Shown here: positions 24,437 through 32,278 of the stretch, in pieces
Numbering within the stretch: the first letter of the stretch is position 1
How the letters are laid out: each line of letters starts with the position of its first letter
Assembly: GCF_017565305.1 (NCBI RefSeq)
Contig: NZ_JAGEKP010000006.1
Coordinates: 48,233-112,232 of the forward strand
DNA: 64,000 nucleotides
Direction: 5' to 3'
Origin: Leifsonia sp. TF02-11
Lineage (GTDB): Bacteria; Actinomycetota; Actinomycetes; Actinomycetales; Microbacteriaceae
The notes under the pieces: model-generated
What the model was told of the DNA's origin: nothing
Seen by the model: the letters and a program-made list of their open reading frames with translations, nothing else
Database searches by the model: none
Made by a program: the position numbers and the translations under genes

Positions 24437-25629
24437 GATTCCCTCCGGGTCGGGGTCCAGGCGCTTTCGGCGGCGGCGCTCGCCTCGACGGCGGCGAGGA
24501 CGCGCTGGATGTGGAGGCCGTCGGCGAACGACGGCTCCGGGTCGGTGCCCGCGGTGATCGCGGTGACGAAGTCGACGACCTCGTGGCTGAAGGCGTGCTC
24601 GTACCCGATCGCGTGACCGGTCGGCCACCAGTTGGCCATGTAGGGATGCTCGGGCTCCGTCGCAATGATCCGGGTGAAGCCCTGCTCGCCCGCCGGCGCT
24701 GTCGCGTCGTAGAACTGCAGTTCGTTCATCGCCTCCAGGTCGAAGGCGATGGCGCCCAGCGAGCCGGAGAGCTCGATGCGCAGCGCGTTCTTGCGCCCTG
24801 TCGCGTAGCGGGTGGCCTCGAAGGCGCCGATCGCGCCGTCCGCCGCTCCGCCCGCCAGCTTCGCGGTGAACCAGGCGGCGTCGTCCACCGTGACCCGGCC
24901 GCGCTGCTCGCTCGCGGTGCCGGAGAGACCGACGGTCTCGCCGAGGAGCGGGCGCTCTGCGACGAAGGTCGCCAGCGTTCCGGAGACGGCCGACAGTCTG
25001 GCTCCGGTGAGGTGCTCGACGAGGTCGACGGCGTGCGCGCCGATGTCGCCCAGCGAGCCGGAGCCGGCCGTCGTCTTGTCGAGCCGCCAGGTCATCGGTC
25101 CGTTCTCGTCGCTCAGCCAGTCCTGCAGGTACTGGGCGCGCACCTGGCGGATGGAGCCGAGGCGCCCCTCCTGCACCAGCCGCCGCGCGACGCCGATCGC
25201 GGGGACACGGCGATAGCTGAAGCCGACCATCGAACGGACGCCGCGAGCGGCGGCACGTTCCGCGGCGGCGACCATGGCCTCCGCCTCCTCGACGGTGTTG
25301 GCCAACGGCTTCTCGCACAGCACGTGCTTGCCCGCGTCGAGCGCGGCGATCGCGATCTCGGCGTGCGACGAGCCGGGCGAGCAGATGTCGACGACGTCGA
25401 TGGCGGGATCGTCGACGACGCTCCGCCAGTCGGTGTCGCTCCGCTGCCAGCCGAACCGGGAGCGTGCGGCCTCGACCCGCTCGGCGTCGCGACCGACGAT
25501 CGTCGCCATCACCGGATCGGCGTCGAGGTCGAAGAACCGCGGGGCGACCCGCCAGCCCTGGGAATGGGCCGCGCCCATGAACCCGTAGCCGATCATCGCC
25601 ACCCGCAGCTCGCGCGTCGCTCGCGTCAT
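24433..25629 (-). CDS. Gfo/Idh/MocA-family oxidoreductase (ThuB-like)
   Basis: 398 residues. Rossmann motif VAMIGYGFMGAAHSQGW, then GKHVLCEKPLANT with the catalytic-site EKP, and the substrate domain with SGSLGDIGAHAVDLVEHLTG. This GDIGSHxxD pattern is common to ThuB and to inositol- or glucose-type dehydrogenases. It is the first gene of the oxidoreductase-ThuA-oxidoreductase operon and probably makes or reduces a keto sugar. Upstream (25692-25726) lie two related CGAAA(A)CTT elements, of unknown use. Substrate unknown. Confidence 0.88.
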   Translation of the reverse strand: MTRATRELRVAMIGYGFMGAAHSQGWRVAPRFFDLDADPVMATIVGRDAERVEAARSRFGWQRSDTDWRSVVDDPAIDVVDICSPGSSHAEIAIAALDAGKHVLCEKPLANTVEEAEAMVAAAERAAARGVRSMVGFSYRRVPAIGVARRLVQEGRLGSIRQVRAQYLQDWLSDENGPMTWRLDKTTAGSGSLGDIGAHAVDLVEHLTGARLSAVSGTLATFVAERPLLGETVGLSGTASEQRGRVTVDDAAWFTAKLAGGAADGAIGAFEATRYATGRKNALRIELSGSLGAIAFDLEAMNELQFYDATAPAGEQGFTRIIATEPEHPYMANWWPTGHAIGYEHAFSHEVVDFVTAITAGTDPEPSFADGLHIQRVLAAVEASAAAESAWTPTRRES

Positions 25630-25744
25630 CCGTCCCAGCCCCTTCGCGTCCGTGATGGTGCGACGCTATTCGCCGGGGCGAGAGGCGAACAAGTTTCGTG
25701 CGGCTATTGGAAAGTTTTCGTGGCGCTGACGGCGTCGCCCTGCG

Positions 25745-26710
25745 TCAGAGCCGCGCCGCCAGCCACTCCGCCTGCTTCTGCCAGTGCACCGCGTCGCCGC
25801 CCTCGTGGTCGTTGAACGGGTACACCTCGATCGCCCGATCGGCGGCCGCCAGCCGGTTGTAGGCGGCGAACGTCGTCGACGGCGGAACGATGCTGTCCAT
25901 CAGCGCGACCGAGAACAGCGAGGGGGCCGTGATGCGGCGGGCGAAGTTCACGCCGTCCAGGTACGAGAGCGTGCGGAACACCGTGTCCACCTCGTCCCTG
26001 TGCACCGACAGGTAGGTCGCGAGCTCCTGGAAGGGTCCACCGATCGCGACCTCCGCACCGCGGCGGTAGGCGCACAGGAAGGCGACGTCCGGCAGCACGG
26101 CCTGCACTCCGGCCAGTGCGCCGGCGGCGAGCGCGATGCCTCCGCCCTGGCTGCCGCCGGTCACGGCGATGCGGCTCCCATCGACGAAGGGAAGCGCCCT
26201 GGCTGCGTCGACGGCGCGCACCGCGTCGGTGAACACGCGGCGGTAGAAGTGCTCGCGAGGGTCGTGGATGCCGCGGGTCATGAAGCCGGGCGCCGCAGGG
26301 CCGGAGCCGTGCGGGTCGGCGGTGACGCCCCCCGTTCCCCAGCCGCTGCCCTGCCCGCGGGTGTCCATGAAGACGTGGACGTAGCCGGCGAGCGCCCAGC
26401 GCACGTTCTCGCCCGGCAGGCCGCGGCCTCCGTTGTAGCCCTGGTACTGCACGACGGTCGGCAGAGGGCCGTCGGCATCGCGCGGGCGCGACACCCACGC
26501 GCGCACCGGCTCGCCGCCGAATCCGGGGAAGGTCAGGTCCTCGATGACCAGCTGCGTCACCGGGGTGGAGGCCGGAACGAGCGTCGCGTCCCCTCCCACC
26601 GCGCGCGCCTCCGCGATCGTCTCGCTCCAGAAGGCGTCGAAGTCGTCGGGCTCCGCCACCTCCGGACGGAAGTCCAGCAGTTCGGGCAGGGTGAGGTCGG
26701 TGAGCGGCAT
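25745..26710 (-). CDS. axe: Acetylxylan esterase / cephalosporin-C deacetylase, CE7
   Basis: 321 residues from an ATG at 26710, the standard length of CE7 esterases. Family motifs are all present: DTRGQGSGW (RGQ), TGGSQGGGIALAAGAL with the nucleophile serine, and PFNDHEGGD with the catalytic histidine-glutamate (HE). It removes acetyl groups from short xylo-oligosaccharides in the cytosol; no signal peptide is seen. Divergent from the LacI gene at 26790 with only 79 bases between them, so that regulator probably controls it. Context of xylose utilisation fits the function. Confidence 0.9.
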   Translation of the reverse strand: MPLTDLTLPELLDFRPEVAEPDDFDAFWSETIAEARAVGGDATLVPASTPVTQLVIEDLTFPGFGGEPVRAWVSRPRDADGPLPTVVQYQGYNGGRGLPGENVRWALAGYVHVFMDTRGQGSGWGTGGVTADPHGSGPAAPGFMTRGIHDPREHFYRRVFTDAVRAVDAARALPFVDGSRIAVTGGSQGGGIALAAGALAGVQAVLPDVAFLCAYRRGAEVAIGGPFQELATYLSVHRDEVDTVFRTLSYLDGVNFARRITAPSLFSVALMDSIVPPSTTFAAYNRLAAADRAIEVYPFNDHEGGDAVHWQKQAEWLAARL

Positions 26711-26768
26711 GGGTCTCCTCGGCGGGCTTCGACAGGGGTGTCCCGGGCGGTGACGGCCGGGCTGCCCG

Positions 26769-26785
26769 ACATTGTGGCACAGTGT
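26769..26785. promoter_or_regulatory. Operator candidate between esterase and LacI genes
   Basis: ACATTGTGGCACAGTGT is a 17-bp palindrome with one mismatched pair (position 4/14) about an unpaired centre. It ends four bases before the ATG of the LacI gene and lies in the short divergent promoter region, so it could control both directions. Confidence 0.45.
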
Positions 26786-26789
26786 CTGC

Positions 26790-27824
26790 ATGCCGGAACC
26801 GACCCAGCGGCCCGCGCCCCTGCCCACCGCCGGCCGGCCCACCCTGGAGGCGATCGCCCGCCGCGCCGCGGTATCGCTATCCACCGTGTCGAAGGTGCTC
26901 AACGGCCGGCCCGGCGTGTCCGCGGCCACCCGTAGCCGGGTCGAGCAGTTGCTGCACGACTCGGGCTACGCCAGGCGCGGGCACGATCCGGAGCGCGGCG
27001 GGCTGCTCGAACTCGTCGTCGCCGACCTGACGAGCGAGTGGTCGATCGAGATCATCCGCGGCGTGGAGCGGGTGACCCGCGAGGCCGGGCTCGTGCTCGG
27101 TCTGAGCGCACTCGACGATCACCTCCGCCCCGGCGCCGACTGGATCGCCGGGGTGCTGAACCGCAAGCCGGTCGCCGTCGTGCTGCAGTTCTCCGACCTG
27201 ACGGCCACGCACAGGAGGCAGCTGCGCACGCGCAACATCCCCTTCGTGGTCGTCGACCCCGCGGGCGACCCTCCGGGTGACGTTCCGGCCATCGGCGCCA
27301 CCAACTGGGCGGGCGGCGTCGCGGCCACCCGGCACCTCCTGGGACTCGGCCACCGGCGGATCGCGGTGCTCTCCGGGCCGGCCGACCTGATGTGCTCGCG
27401 GGCCAGGGTGGCGGGATACCAGTCGGCGCTGGAGGAGGCCGGGGTCGGTCTCGACCCGACGATCGCGGCCTCCGGAGAGTTCTCCCGCGCCGCGGGCGAG
27501 CGCGAGGGCCGTCGCCTCCTGGCGCGGAACGACCGGCCGACGGGGGTCGTCTGCGGCAACGACCTGCAGGCGCTCGGCGTGATGGACGCCGCCTTCGCAC
27601 TCGGGCTCGCGGTGCCGGACGACGTCTCGGTGGTCGGGTTCGACGATGTGGCGCCTGCGCTCTGGGCGCGGCCTCCGCTCACGACCGTCCGCCAGCCGTT
27701 GCAGGAGATGGCGGAGGAGGCCGCACGGCTCGCGCTGCGCCTGCGCGCGGAGGACGTCGAGAACACCCGTCTAGAGTTGGCGACCTCACTGGTGGTGCGC
27801 AGCTCGACCGCGGCACCACGGTAG
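26790..27824 (+). CDS. LacI-family transcriptional regulator
   Basis: 344 residues from an ATG at 26790; an in-frame TTG at 26772 is less likely. HTH is TLEAIARRAAVSLSTVSKVL, followed by the effector-binding domain with GFDDVAPALWARPPLTTVRQP near the end, both standard for LacI repressors. It is divergent from the acetyl esterase and 81 bases upstream of xylA on the same strand. It may control the esterase, xylAB or both. The inducer is probably a xylo-oligosaccharide or xylose (inference). Confidence 0.92.
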   Translation: MPEPTQRPAPLPTAGRPTLEAIARRAAVSLSTVSKVLNGRPGVSAATRSRVEQLLHDSGYARRGHDPERGGLLELVVADLTSEWSIEIIRGVERVTREAGLVLGLSALDDHLRPGADWIAGVLNRKPVAVVLQFSDLTATHRRQLRTRNIPFVVVDPAGDPPGDVPAIGATNWAGGVAATRHLLGLGHRRIAVLSGPADLMCSRARVAGYQSALEEAGVGLDPTIAASGEFSRAAGEREGRRLLARNDRPTGVVCGNDLQALGVMDAAFALGLAVPDDVSVVGFDDVAPALWARPPLTTVRQPLQEMAEEAARLALRLRAEDVENTRLELATSLVVRSSTAAPR

Positions 27825-27855
27825 GGAGCCGGTGGCGCTCGGGCGTCACTCCTGG

Positions 27856-27879
27856 TATAAGTTTAGTGAAACAACAAAT
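27856..27879 (+). promoter_or_regulatory. xylA promoter and ROK/XylR operator candidate
   Basis: A -10-like TATAAG (27856-27861) is followed directly by TTTAGTGAAACAACAAAT (27862-27879), an imperfect dyad whose right half is the inverse complement of the ATTTGTTG element ahead of the xyloside transport operon at 21221. No good -35 hexamer is seen at the usual spacing. Position 27-50 bases before the ATG suits repressor control. Confidence 0.45.
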
Positions 27880-27905
27880 CACCGACGACGCTGAAGGAAC
27901 CCTCC

Positions 27906-29099
27906 ATGAGCCTCACCCCCACCCGCGCCGACAAGTTCTCGTTCGGTCTGTGGACCATCGGCTACAACGGCACCGACCCGTTCGGCGGCCCGACCCGCCC
28001 CCAGCTCGACGTGGTGGAGGCGGTGACCAAGCTCAGCGAGCTCGGCGCCTACGGCCTCACCTTCCACGACGACGACCTCTTCGCCTTCGGCTCGACCGAC
28101 GCCGAGCGCCAGAAGCAGATCGATCGCCTCAAGCAGGTGCTCGCCGACACCGGCGTGATCGTGCCGATGGTCACCACCAACCTGTTCAGCGCACCCGTCT
28201 TCAAGGACGGCGGCTTCACCTCCAACGACCGCGCCGTCCGCCGCTTCGCGCTGCGCAAGGTGCTCCGCAACCTCGACCTGGCCGCCGAGCTCGGCGCCAA
28301 GACCTTCGTGATGTGGGGCGGCCGCGAGGGCGCGGAGTACGACTCGGCCAAGAACATCCAGGCGGCCTTGGAGCGCTACCGCGAGGCCGTCAACCTGCTC
28401 GGCGACTACGTCACCGACAAGGGCTACGACATCCGCTTCGCGATCGAGCCGAAGCCGAACGAGCCGCGCGGCGACATCCTGCTGCCGACGGTGGGCCACG
28501 CGCTCGCCTTCATCAACTCGCTGGAGCGCCCGGAGCTCGTCGGTCTCAACCCCGAGGTCGGCCACGAGCAGATGGCCGGCCTGAACTTCGCGGCGGGCAT
28601 CGCCCAGGCTCTGTACCACGGCAAGCTCTACCACATCGACCTCAACGGGCAGCGCGGCATCAAGTACGACCAGGACCTCGTGTTCGGTCACGGCGACCTC
28701 CAGAACGCGTTCGCCCTCGTCGACCTGCTCGAGAACGGCGGGCCGAACGGCGGCCAGGCCTACGACGGCCCGCGCCACTTCGACTACAAGCCGTCGCGCA
28801 CGGAGGACATCACCGGCGTATGGGACTCCGCTGCGGCGAACATGCGCACCTACCTGCTGCTCAAGGAGCGCGCTGCCGCCTTCCGCGCCGACCCCGAGGT
28901 GCAGGAAGCGCTCGAGGCGGCCCGCGTCACCGAGCTGTCGCAGCCGACCCTCGGCGCCGGTGAGAGCTACGACGACCTGCTGGCCGACCGCAGCGCCTAC
29001 GAGGACTTCGACGCGAGCGCCTACTTCGGCGGCAAGGGCTTCGGCTTCGTGCGCCTGCAGCAGCTGGCCCTCGAGCACCTCCTCGGCGCCCGCGGCTGA
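27906..29099 (+). CDS. xylA: Xylose isomerase
   Basis: 397 residues, slightly longer than the 387-388 residues of Streptomyces and Arthrobacter enzymes. Converts D-xylose to D-xylulose. Active-site residues are recognisable: [11 protein letters not shown] with H54 and D57, [15 protein letters not shown], the metal-site glutamate in [12 protein letters not shown], and YHIDLNGQ. Class I actinobacterial type. An AAGGA Shine-Dalgarno precedes the ATG. xylB follows after a 113-base gap holding palindrome C. Identification is secure. Confidence 0.97.
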   Translation: MSLTPTRADKFSFGLWTIGYNGTDPFGGPTRPQLDVVEAVTKLSELGAYGLTFHDDDLFAFGSTDAERQKQIDRLKQVLADTGVIVPMVTTNLFSAPVFKDGGFTSNDRAVRRFALRKVLRNLDLAAELGAKTFVMWGGREGAEYDSAKNIQAALERYREAVNLLGDYVTDKGYDIRFAIEPKPNEPRGDILLPTVGHALAFINSLERPELVGLNPEVGHEQMAGLNFAAGIAQALYHGKLYHIDLNGQRGIKYDQDLVFGHGDLQNAFALVDLLENGGPNGGQAYDGPRHFDYKPSRTEDITGVWDSAAANMRTYLLLKERAAAFRADPEVQEALEAARVTELSQPTLGAGESYDDLLADRSAYEDFDASAYFGGKGFGFVRLQQLALEHLLGARG

Positions 29100-29117
29100 T
29101 TCGCCGTTCTCTGCTGT

Positions 29118-29174
29118 CGAAGGGCACGTTGTTGTCGCTTTCGGACCCCGAAAGCGACAACGACGTGCCCTTCG
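29118..29174. repeat. Long intergenic palindrome C between xylA and xylB
   Basis: Two 27-base arms (29118-29144 and 29148-29174) around a 3-base loop, differing at one position that still allows a G-U pair in RNA. The outer arm sequence CGAAGGGCACGT is shared with palindrome D at 36422-36480. It lies between two codirectional genes of one pathway, so it probably reduces read-through from xylA into xylB or stabilises xylA mRNA. Confidence 0.8.
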
Positions 29175-29212
29175 GCGGGTGAAAGCACACTGAAGGCACT
29201 GAAGGAGTGAAT

Positions 29213-30640
29213 GTGACGTACGTCGCGGGAGTGGATTCGTCGACGCAGAGCTGCAAGGTGGTCGTCCGCGACCTCGAGACCGGTGCGCTGGTGCGCTCCG
29301 GCCGGGCGGGGCATCCCGACGGCACCGAGGTCGACCCCGCCGCCTGGTGGGCCGCGCTGCAGCAGGCGATCGAGTCCGCCGGAGGTCTGGACGACGTCGC
29401 GGCGATCTCCATCGCCGGCCAGCAGCACGGCATGGTCGTGCTCGACGATTCCGGACGCGTGATCCGCGACGCGCTGCTCTGGAACGACACCCGCAGCGCC
29501 CAGGCCGCCCGCGACCTGATCGCCGAAGTCGGGGCCGACGCCTACGCCGAGCGCGTCGGGGTGGTCCCCGTCGCCTCCTTCACCGCCACGAAGCTCCGCT
29601 GGCTGCGCGACGCCGAGCCGGCCAACGCCGCGCGAGTGGCGGCCGTGGCCCTCCCCCACGACTGGCTCGCCTGGCGGCTGCGCGGCTACGGTCCCGCGGA
29701 CGAGAGCCCGCTCGGCCCCGACCTGGGGGCGCTGACGACCGACCGCTCCGACGCGAGCGGCACCGCCTACTGGAGCGCGGCCACCGACGCGTACGACTTC
29801 GACCTCTTCGAGCGGGCGCTCGGGCGGGCCGGTCGCGAGGCGGGGACAGCCGGCGACGGCGTCGTCCTGCCGCGCGTGCTCGGGCCGTCGGACACCGCCG
29901 GCCGCACCCCGGGCGGCGTGCTGGTCGGCCCAGGAGCCGGCGACAACGCAGGAGGGGCGCTTGGCCTCGGCGCAACCGAGGGCGACGTCGTCGTCTCGAT
30001 CGGCACCTCCGGCACGGTCTTCGCCGTCACGGCCGAACCCGTCGCCGACGCGAGCGGAACGGTCGCCGGCTTCGCCGACGCGAGCGGCGTCTCCCTGCCG
30101 CTCATCGCCACGCTCAACGCGGCGCGCGTCCTCGACTCGATCGCCGGCCTGCTCGGGGTCGACCACGACGGCCTCGCCTACCTCGCCCTGCAGGCCGAGC
30201 CCGGCGCTGGCGGTGTCGTGCTCATCCCCTACTTCGAGGGCGAACGCACGCCCAACCTCCCGGACGCGAAGGCCAGCCTCCACGGCCTCACCCTCGCCAC
30301 GACCCGGCCGGCCAACCTGGCGCGCGCCGCGATCGAGGGGATGCTCTGCGGCCTCGCCGACGGCCTCGACGCCGTTCGCCGGGTCGGGGTCAGGGAGCAG
30401 CGCATCCTGCTGATCGGCGGCGCGGCCCAGAACCCCGCCGTCGCGGCCGTCGCGGCCCAGGTCTTCGACGCACCGGTCGTGATCCCCTCCCCCGGCGAGT
30501 ACGTCGCCGACGGCGCGGCGGTGCAGGCGGCCTGGGCACTGACCGGCGCCCGCCCGAGCTGGACCGTGGAGTCGGCGGCGCCGCTCCCGGTCGACACGCG
30601 CGCGGTCATCCGCGAGCAGCGGGCGGGGTACCTGCCGTAG
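29213..30640 (+). CDS. xylB: Xylulokinase
   Basis: 475 residues from a GTG at 29213, chosen because GAAGGAG is six bases upstream; the alternative GTG at 29207 has no spacing. Member of the FGGY kinases: phosphate-binding [15 protein letters not shown], substrate motif [15 protein letters not shown], the second nucleotide site [12 protein letters not shown], and the C-terminal [16 protein letters not shown]. Phosphorylates D-xylulose to xylulose 5-phosphate, completing entry to the pentose phosphate pathway after xylA. Identification is secure. Confidence 0.95.
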   Translation: MTYVAGVDSSTQSCKVVVRDLETGALVRSGRAGHPDGTEVDPAAWWAALQQAIESAGGLDDVAAISIAGQQHGMVVLDDSGRVIRDALLWNDTRSAQAARDLIAEVGADAYAERVGVVPVASFTATKLRWLRDAEPANAARVAAVALPHDWLAWRLRGYGPADESPLGPDLGALTTDRSDASGTAYWSAATDAYDFDLFERALGRAGREAGTAGDGVVLPRVLGPSDTAGRTPGGVLVGPGAGDNAGGALGLGATEGDVVVSIGTSGTVFAVTAEPVADASGTVAGFADASGVSLPLIATLNAARVLDSIAGLLGVDHDGLAYLALQAEPGAGGVVLIPYFEGERTPNLPDAKASLHGLTLATTRPANLARAAIEGMLCGLADGLDAVRRVGVREQRILLIGGAAQNPAVAAVAAQVFDAPVVIPSPGEYVADGAAVQAAWALTGARPSWTVESAAPLPVDTRAVIREQRAGYLP

Positions 30641-30655
30641 GGCTCGGCGCCGCAC

Positions 30656-30807
30656 ATTCGTGACGAATCGCGTGATTCGTGGCACGAATCAGCACATTCG
30701 TGACGAATCGCGCGACGAGTCTCGCGATGCGAAGCGATCGGTCGGTTCCCACAGATTCGTGACGAATCTCGCGATTCGTGCCACGAATCAGCACATTCGT
30801 GACGAAT
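30656..30807. repeat. Cluster of six ATTCGT/ACGAAT palindromes, two units 99 bp apart
   Basis: Between the convergent xylB and glycerate-kinase genes are two similar units. Each has three near-palindromes: ATTCGTGACGAAT (30656, 30696, 30755, 30795) and GATTCGTGGCACGAATC or its C-variant (30674, 30773). Corresponding elements are exactly 99 bp apart. The spacing between units holds unrelated sequence, so this is a duplicated block. It may be a bidirectional terminator, a protein-binding array or a repeat family; function unknown. Confidence 0.75.
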
Positions 30808-30833
30808 GTCGCGTTTGGCACGGGCTCGGGAGG

Positions 30834-31991
30834 TCAGTGGGAGGCGGTGTGGGCGCGCGCCAGGGCGGCGCCGGCGGCGCGAGCCCAGGGCAGGGGGTCC
30901 GCGATCGCGGGGGCGGAGCCGCCGGCGAGGGCGGCGAGTTCGGCCGAAACGGCGAACCCCGTCGGCTCCGCGGCGATGGAGCCAGCAGCCAGGTAGGCCG
31001 GCACTCCGGCCGCCCGGGCGAGGCCGGACACGTACTCGGGGACCTTTCCCGCCGCGGACTGACTGTCAAAGCGGCCCTCGCCCGTCAGGACGGCGTCGGC
31101 CGAGGCGATCGACGCCGGAAGACCGATGGCCTCCCCTACCGCTGCGGCACCGGCCGACAGAGTCGCGCCCCAGAGCAGGAGACCATAGCCGGCACCCCCG
31201 GCAGCACCGGCGCCTGGCGTGGCGGGATCCACCGCGGCCCCCACCGCCGCGAAGCGCGCTGAGCCCGCACCCGGGACGCCGGGGTCGACCGACGCCCCCG
31301 CCGCCGCCGCGAAGCGCGCCAGCCCCTCCTCGAGCGACACGACGTCGCCGGCCGACGCGCCCTTCTGCGGGCCGAAGACCGCCGCCGCGCCCGTCGGCCC
31401 GAGCAGCGGGCTGGTCACGTCGCTCAGGATGTGTGCGCCGCCCGCGGGCAGGGCGCGCAGGCCGGACAGGTCGACGCGGGCGACCGCTGCGAGCCCGCGG
31501 TTGCCGGGAAGAACTGGGCGGCCGGCCGCGTCGAGCAGCCGTGCGCCAAGGGCTGTGAGGGCGCCGGCGCCGGCGTCGGTCGAAGCGCTTCCGCCGATCG
31601 CGAGCAGAAGGCGCGTCGCTCCGGAGTCCAGGGCGGCGGCGATCGCCTGGCCGAAACCGATCGTGTGCGCGTCGAGCGGAGCGAGTGCGTCGAGGAGGCC
31701 GATACCGCTGGTCTCGGCGAGCTCGACGACCGCGGAGCCGTCCGGGAGTTCCAGCCAGCTCGCGTCGACGGCGCGGCCGTCCGGCCCTTCCACGCGCACG
31801 CAACGGCGGACGGCACCCGGCACGGCGACCGCGAACGCGTCGAGGGTGCCCTCGCCGCCGTCGGCCATCGGGGCCAGGACGATTCGGTCGGCCGCCCGCA
31901 CCGAACGCCAGCCGTCGGCGAGCGCGCCGGCGATCGCCGCGGCGGAGGCACTCCCCTTGAAGGAGTCGGGGGCGACGACGACGGTGCTCAT
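30834..31991 (-). CDS. Glycerate kinase
   Basis: 385 residues from an ATG at 31991; the frame is open to 32024, but the motif-bearing part begins at MSTVVVAPDSFKG, the standard N-terminus of GlxK/GckA-type (GK-II fold) kinases. Other family features are MADGGEGTLDAFA, IGGSASTDAGAGALTALGAR and LTGEGRFDSQSAAGKVP. It phosphorylates glycerate to 2- or 3-phosphoglycerate, feeding glycolysis. A 16-bp tandem array lies just upstream of the start and an isomerase relic beyond it, suggesting that the neighbouring pathway has been partly lost. Confidence 0.93.
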   Translation of the reverse strand: MSTVVVAPDSFKGSASAAAIAGALADGWRSVRAADRIVLAPMADGGEGTLDAFAVAVPGAVRRCVRVEGPDGRAVDASWLELPDGSAVVELAETSGIGLLDALAPLDAHTIGFGQAIAAALDSGATRLLLAIGGSASTDAGAGALTALGARLLDAAGRPVLPGNRGLAAVARVDLSGLRALPAGGAHILSDVTSPLLGPTGAAAVFGPQKGASAGDVVSLEEGLARFAAAAGASVDPGVPGAGSARFAAVGAAVDPATPGAGAAGGAGYGLLLWGATLSAGAAAVGEAIGLPASIASADAVLTGEGRFDSQSAAGKVPEYVSGLARAAGVPAYLAAGSIAAEPTGFAVSAELAALAGGSAPAIADPLPWARAAGAALARAHTASH

Positions 31992-32001
31992 CCCGCCCAG
32001 C

Positions 32002-32073
32002 CTGTCACAGAATGGGTCTGTCACGGGTTGGGCCTGTCACAGGATGGGCCTGTCACAGGATGGGCCTGTCACG
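32002..32073. repeat. 16-bp tandem repeat array upstream of the glycerate kinase
   Basis: CTGTCAC recurs exactly every 16 bp at 32002, 32018, 32034, 32050 and 32066. The full unit is CTGTCACAGGATGGGC, identical in the third and fourth copies. Each unit contains the near-palindrome CCTGTCACAGG. The array starts 11 bases upstream of the kinase ATG, so it occupies the promoter or leader region. Sequence directly visible; function unknown. Confidence 0.85.
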
Positions 32074-32076
32074 GCA

Positions 32077-32278
32077 TCAGGCCGCGTTGAAGATCTCCAC
32101 CTCGGTGTCGCCGTCGTAGCCGGTCGCCGCGACGGCGGAGGTCAGGCTCGCGAAGTCGACGTGACCGTCGCCGGGCAGCGGCGGGCCAGCAGCGGGTCGG
32201 CGGGGAGCGTTGTCAGGAAGTCGCGCAACCGACGAGTCCGGCAGCTCGGTGTGCAGGCCGTTCTGCGCGTCGTCCCTT
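32077..32278 (-). pseudogene. Relic of a sugar phosphate isomerase/epimerase (TIM-barrel) gene
   Basis: On the minus strand the frame ending at the TGA at 32077 encodes PLPGDGHVDFASLTSAVAAT followed by GYDGDTEVEIFNAA. This is the typical C-terminus of xylose-isomerase-like TIM-barrel isomerases/epimerases (GDGxxDF and DVEVEIFN). Only about 35 recognisable residues remain; upstream the similarity fades within 100 bases and runs into the MFS gene, so the 5' part has been deleted. It fits a decayed partner of the oxidoreductase genes nearby. Confidence 0.7.

Noticed and set aside
24437..25318. Long N-terminal extension of the ThuA frame
   Set aside because: It is a shadow of the upstream oxidoreductase; the ATGA overlap at 24433-24436 is the natural start.
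30653..30813. CRISPR-like appearance of the repeated palindromes
   Set aside because: Only two units, repeats are not of uniform length, no spacers of regular size, and no cas genes nearby.
32002..32073. CRISPR or phage attachment site for the 16-bp array
   Set aside because: Units are contiguous with no spacers, and there is no integrase or tRNA gene nearby.
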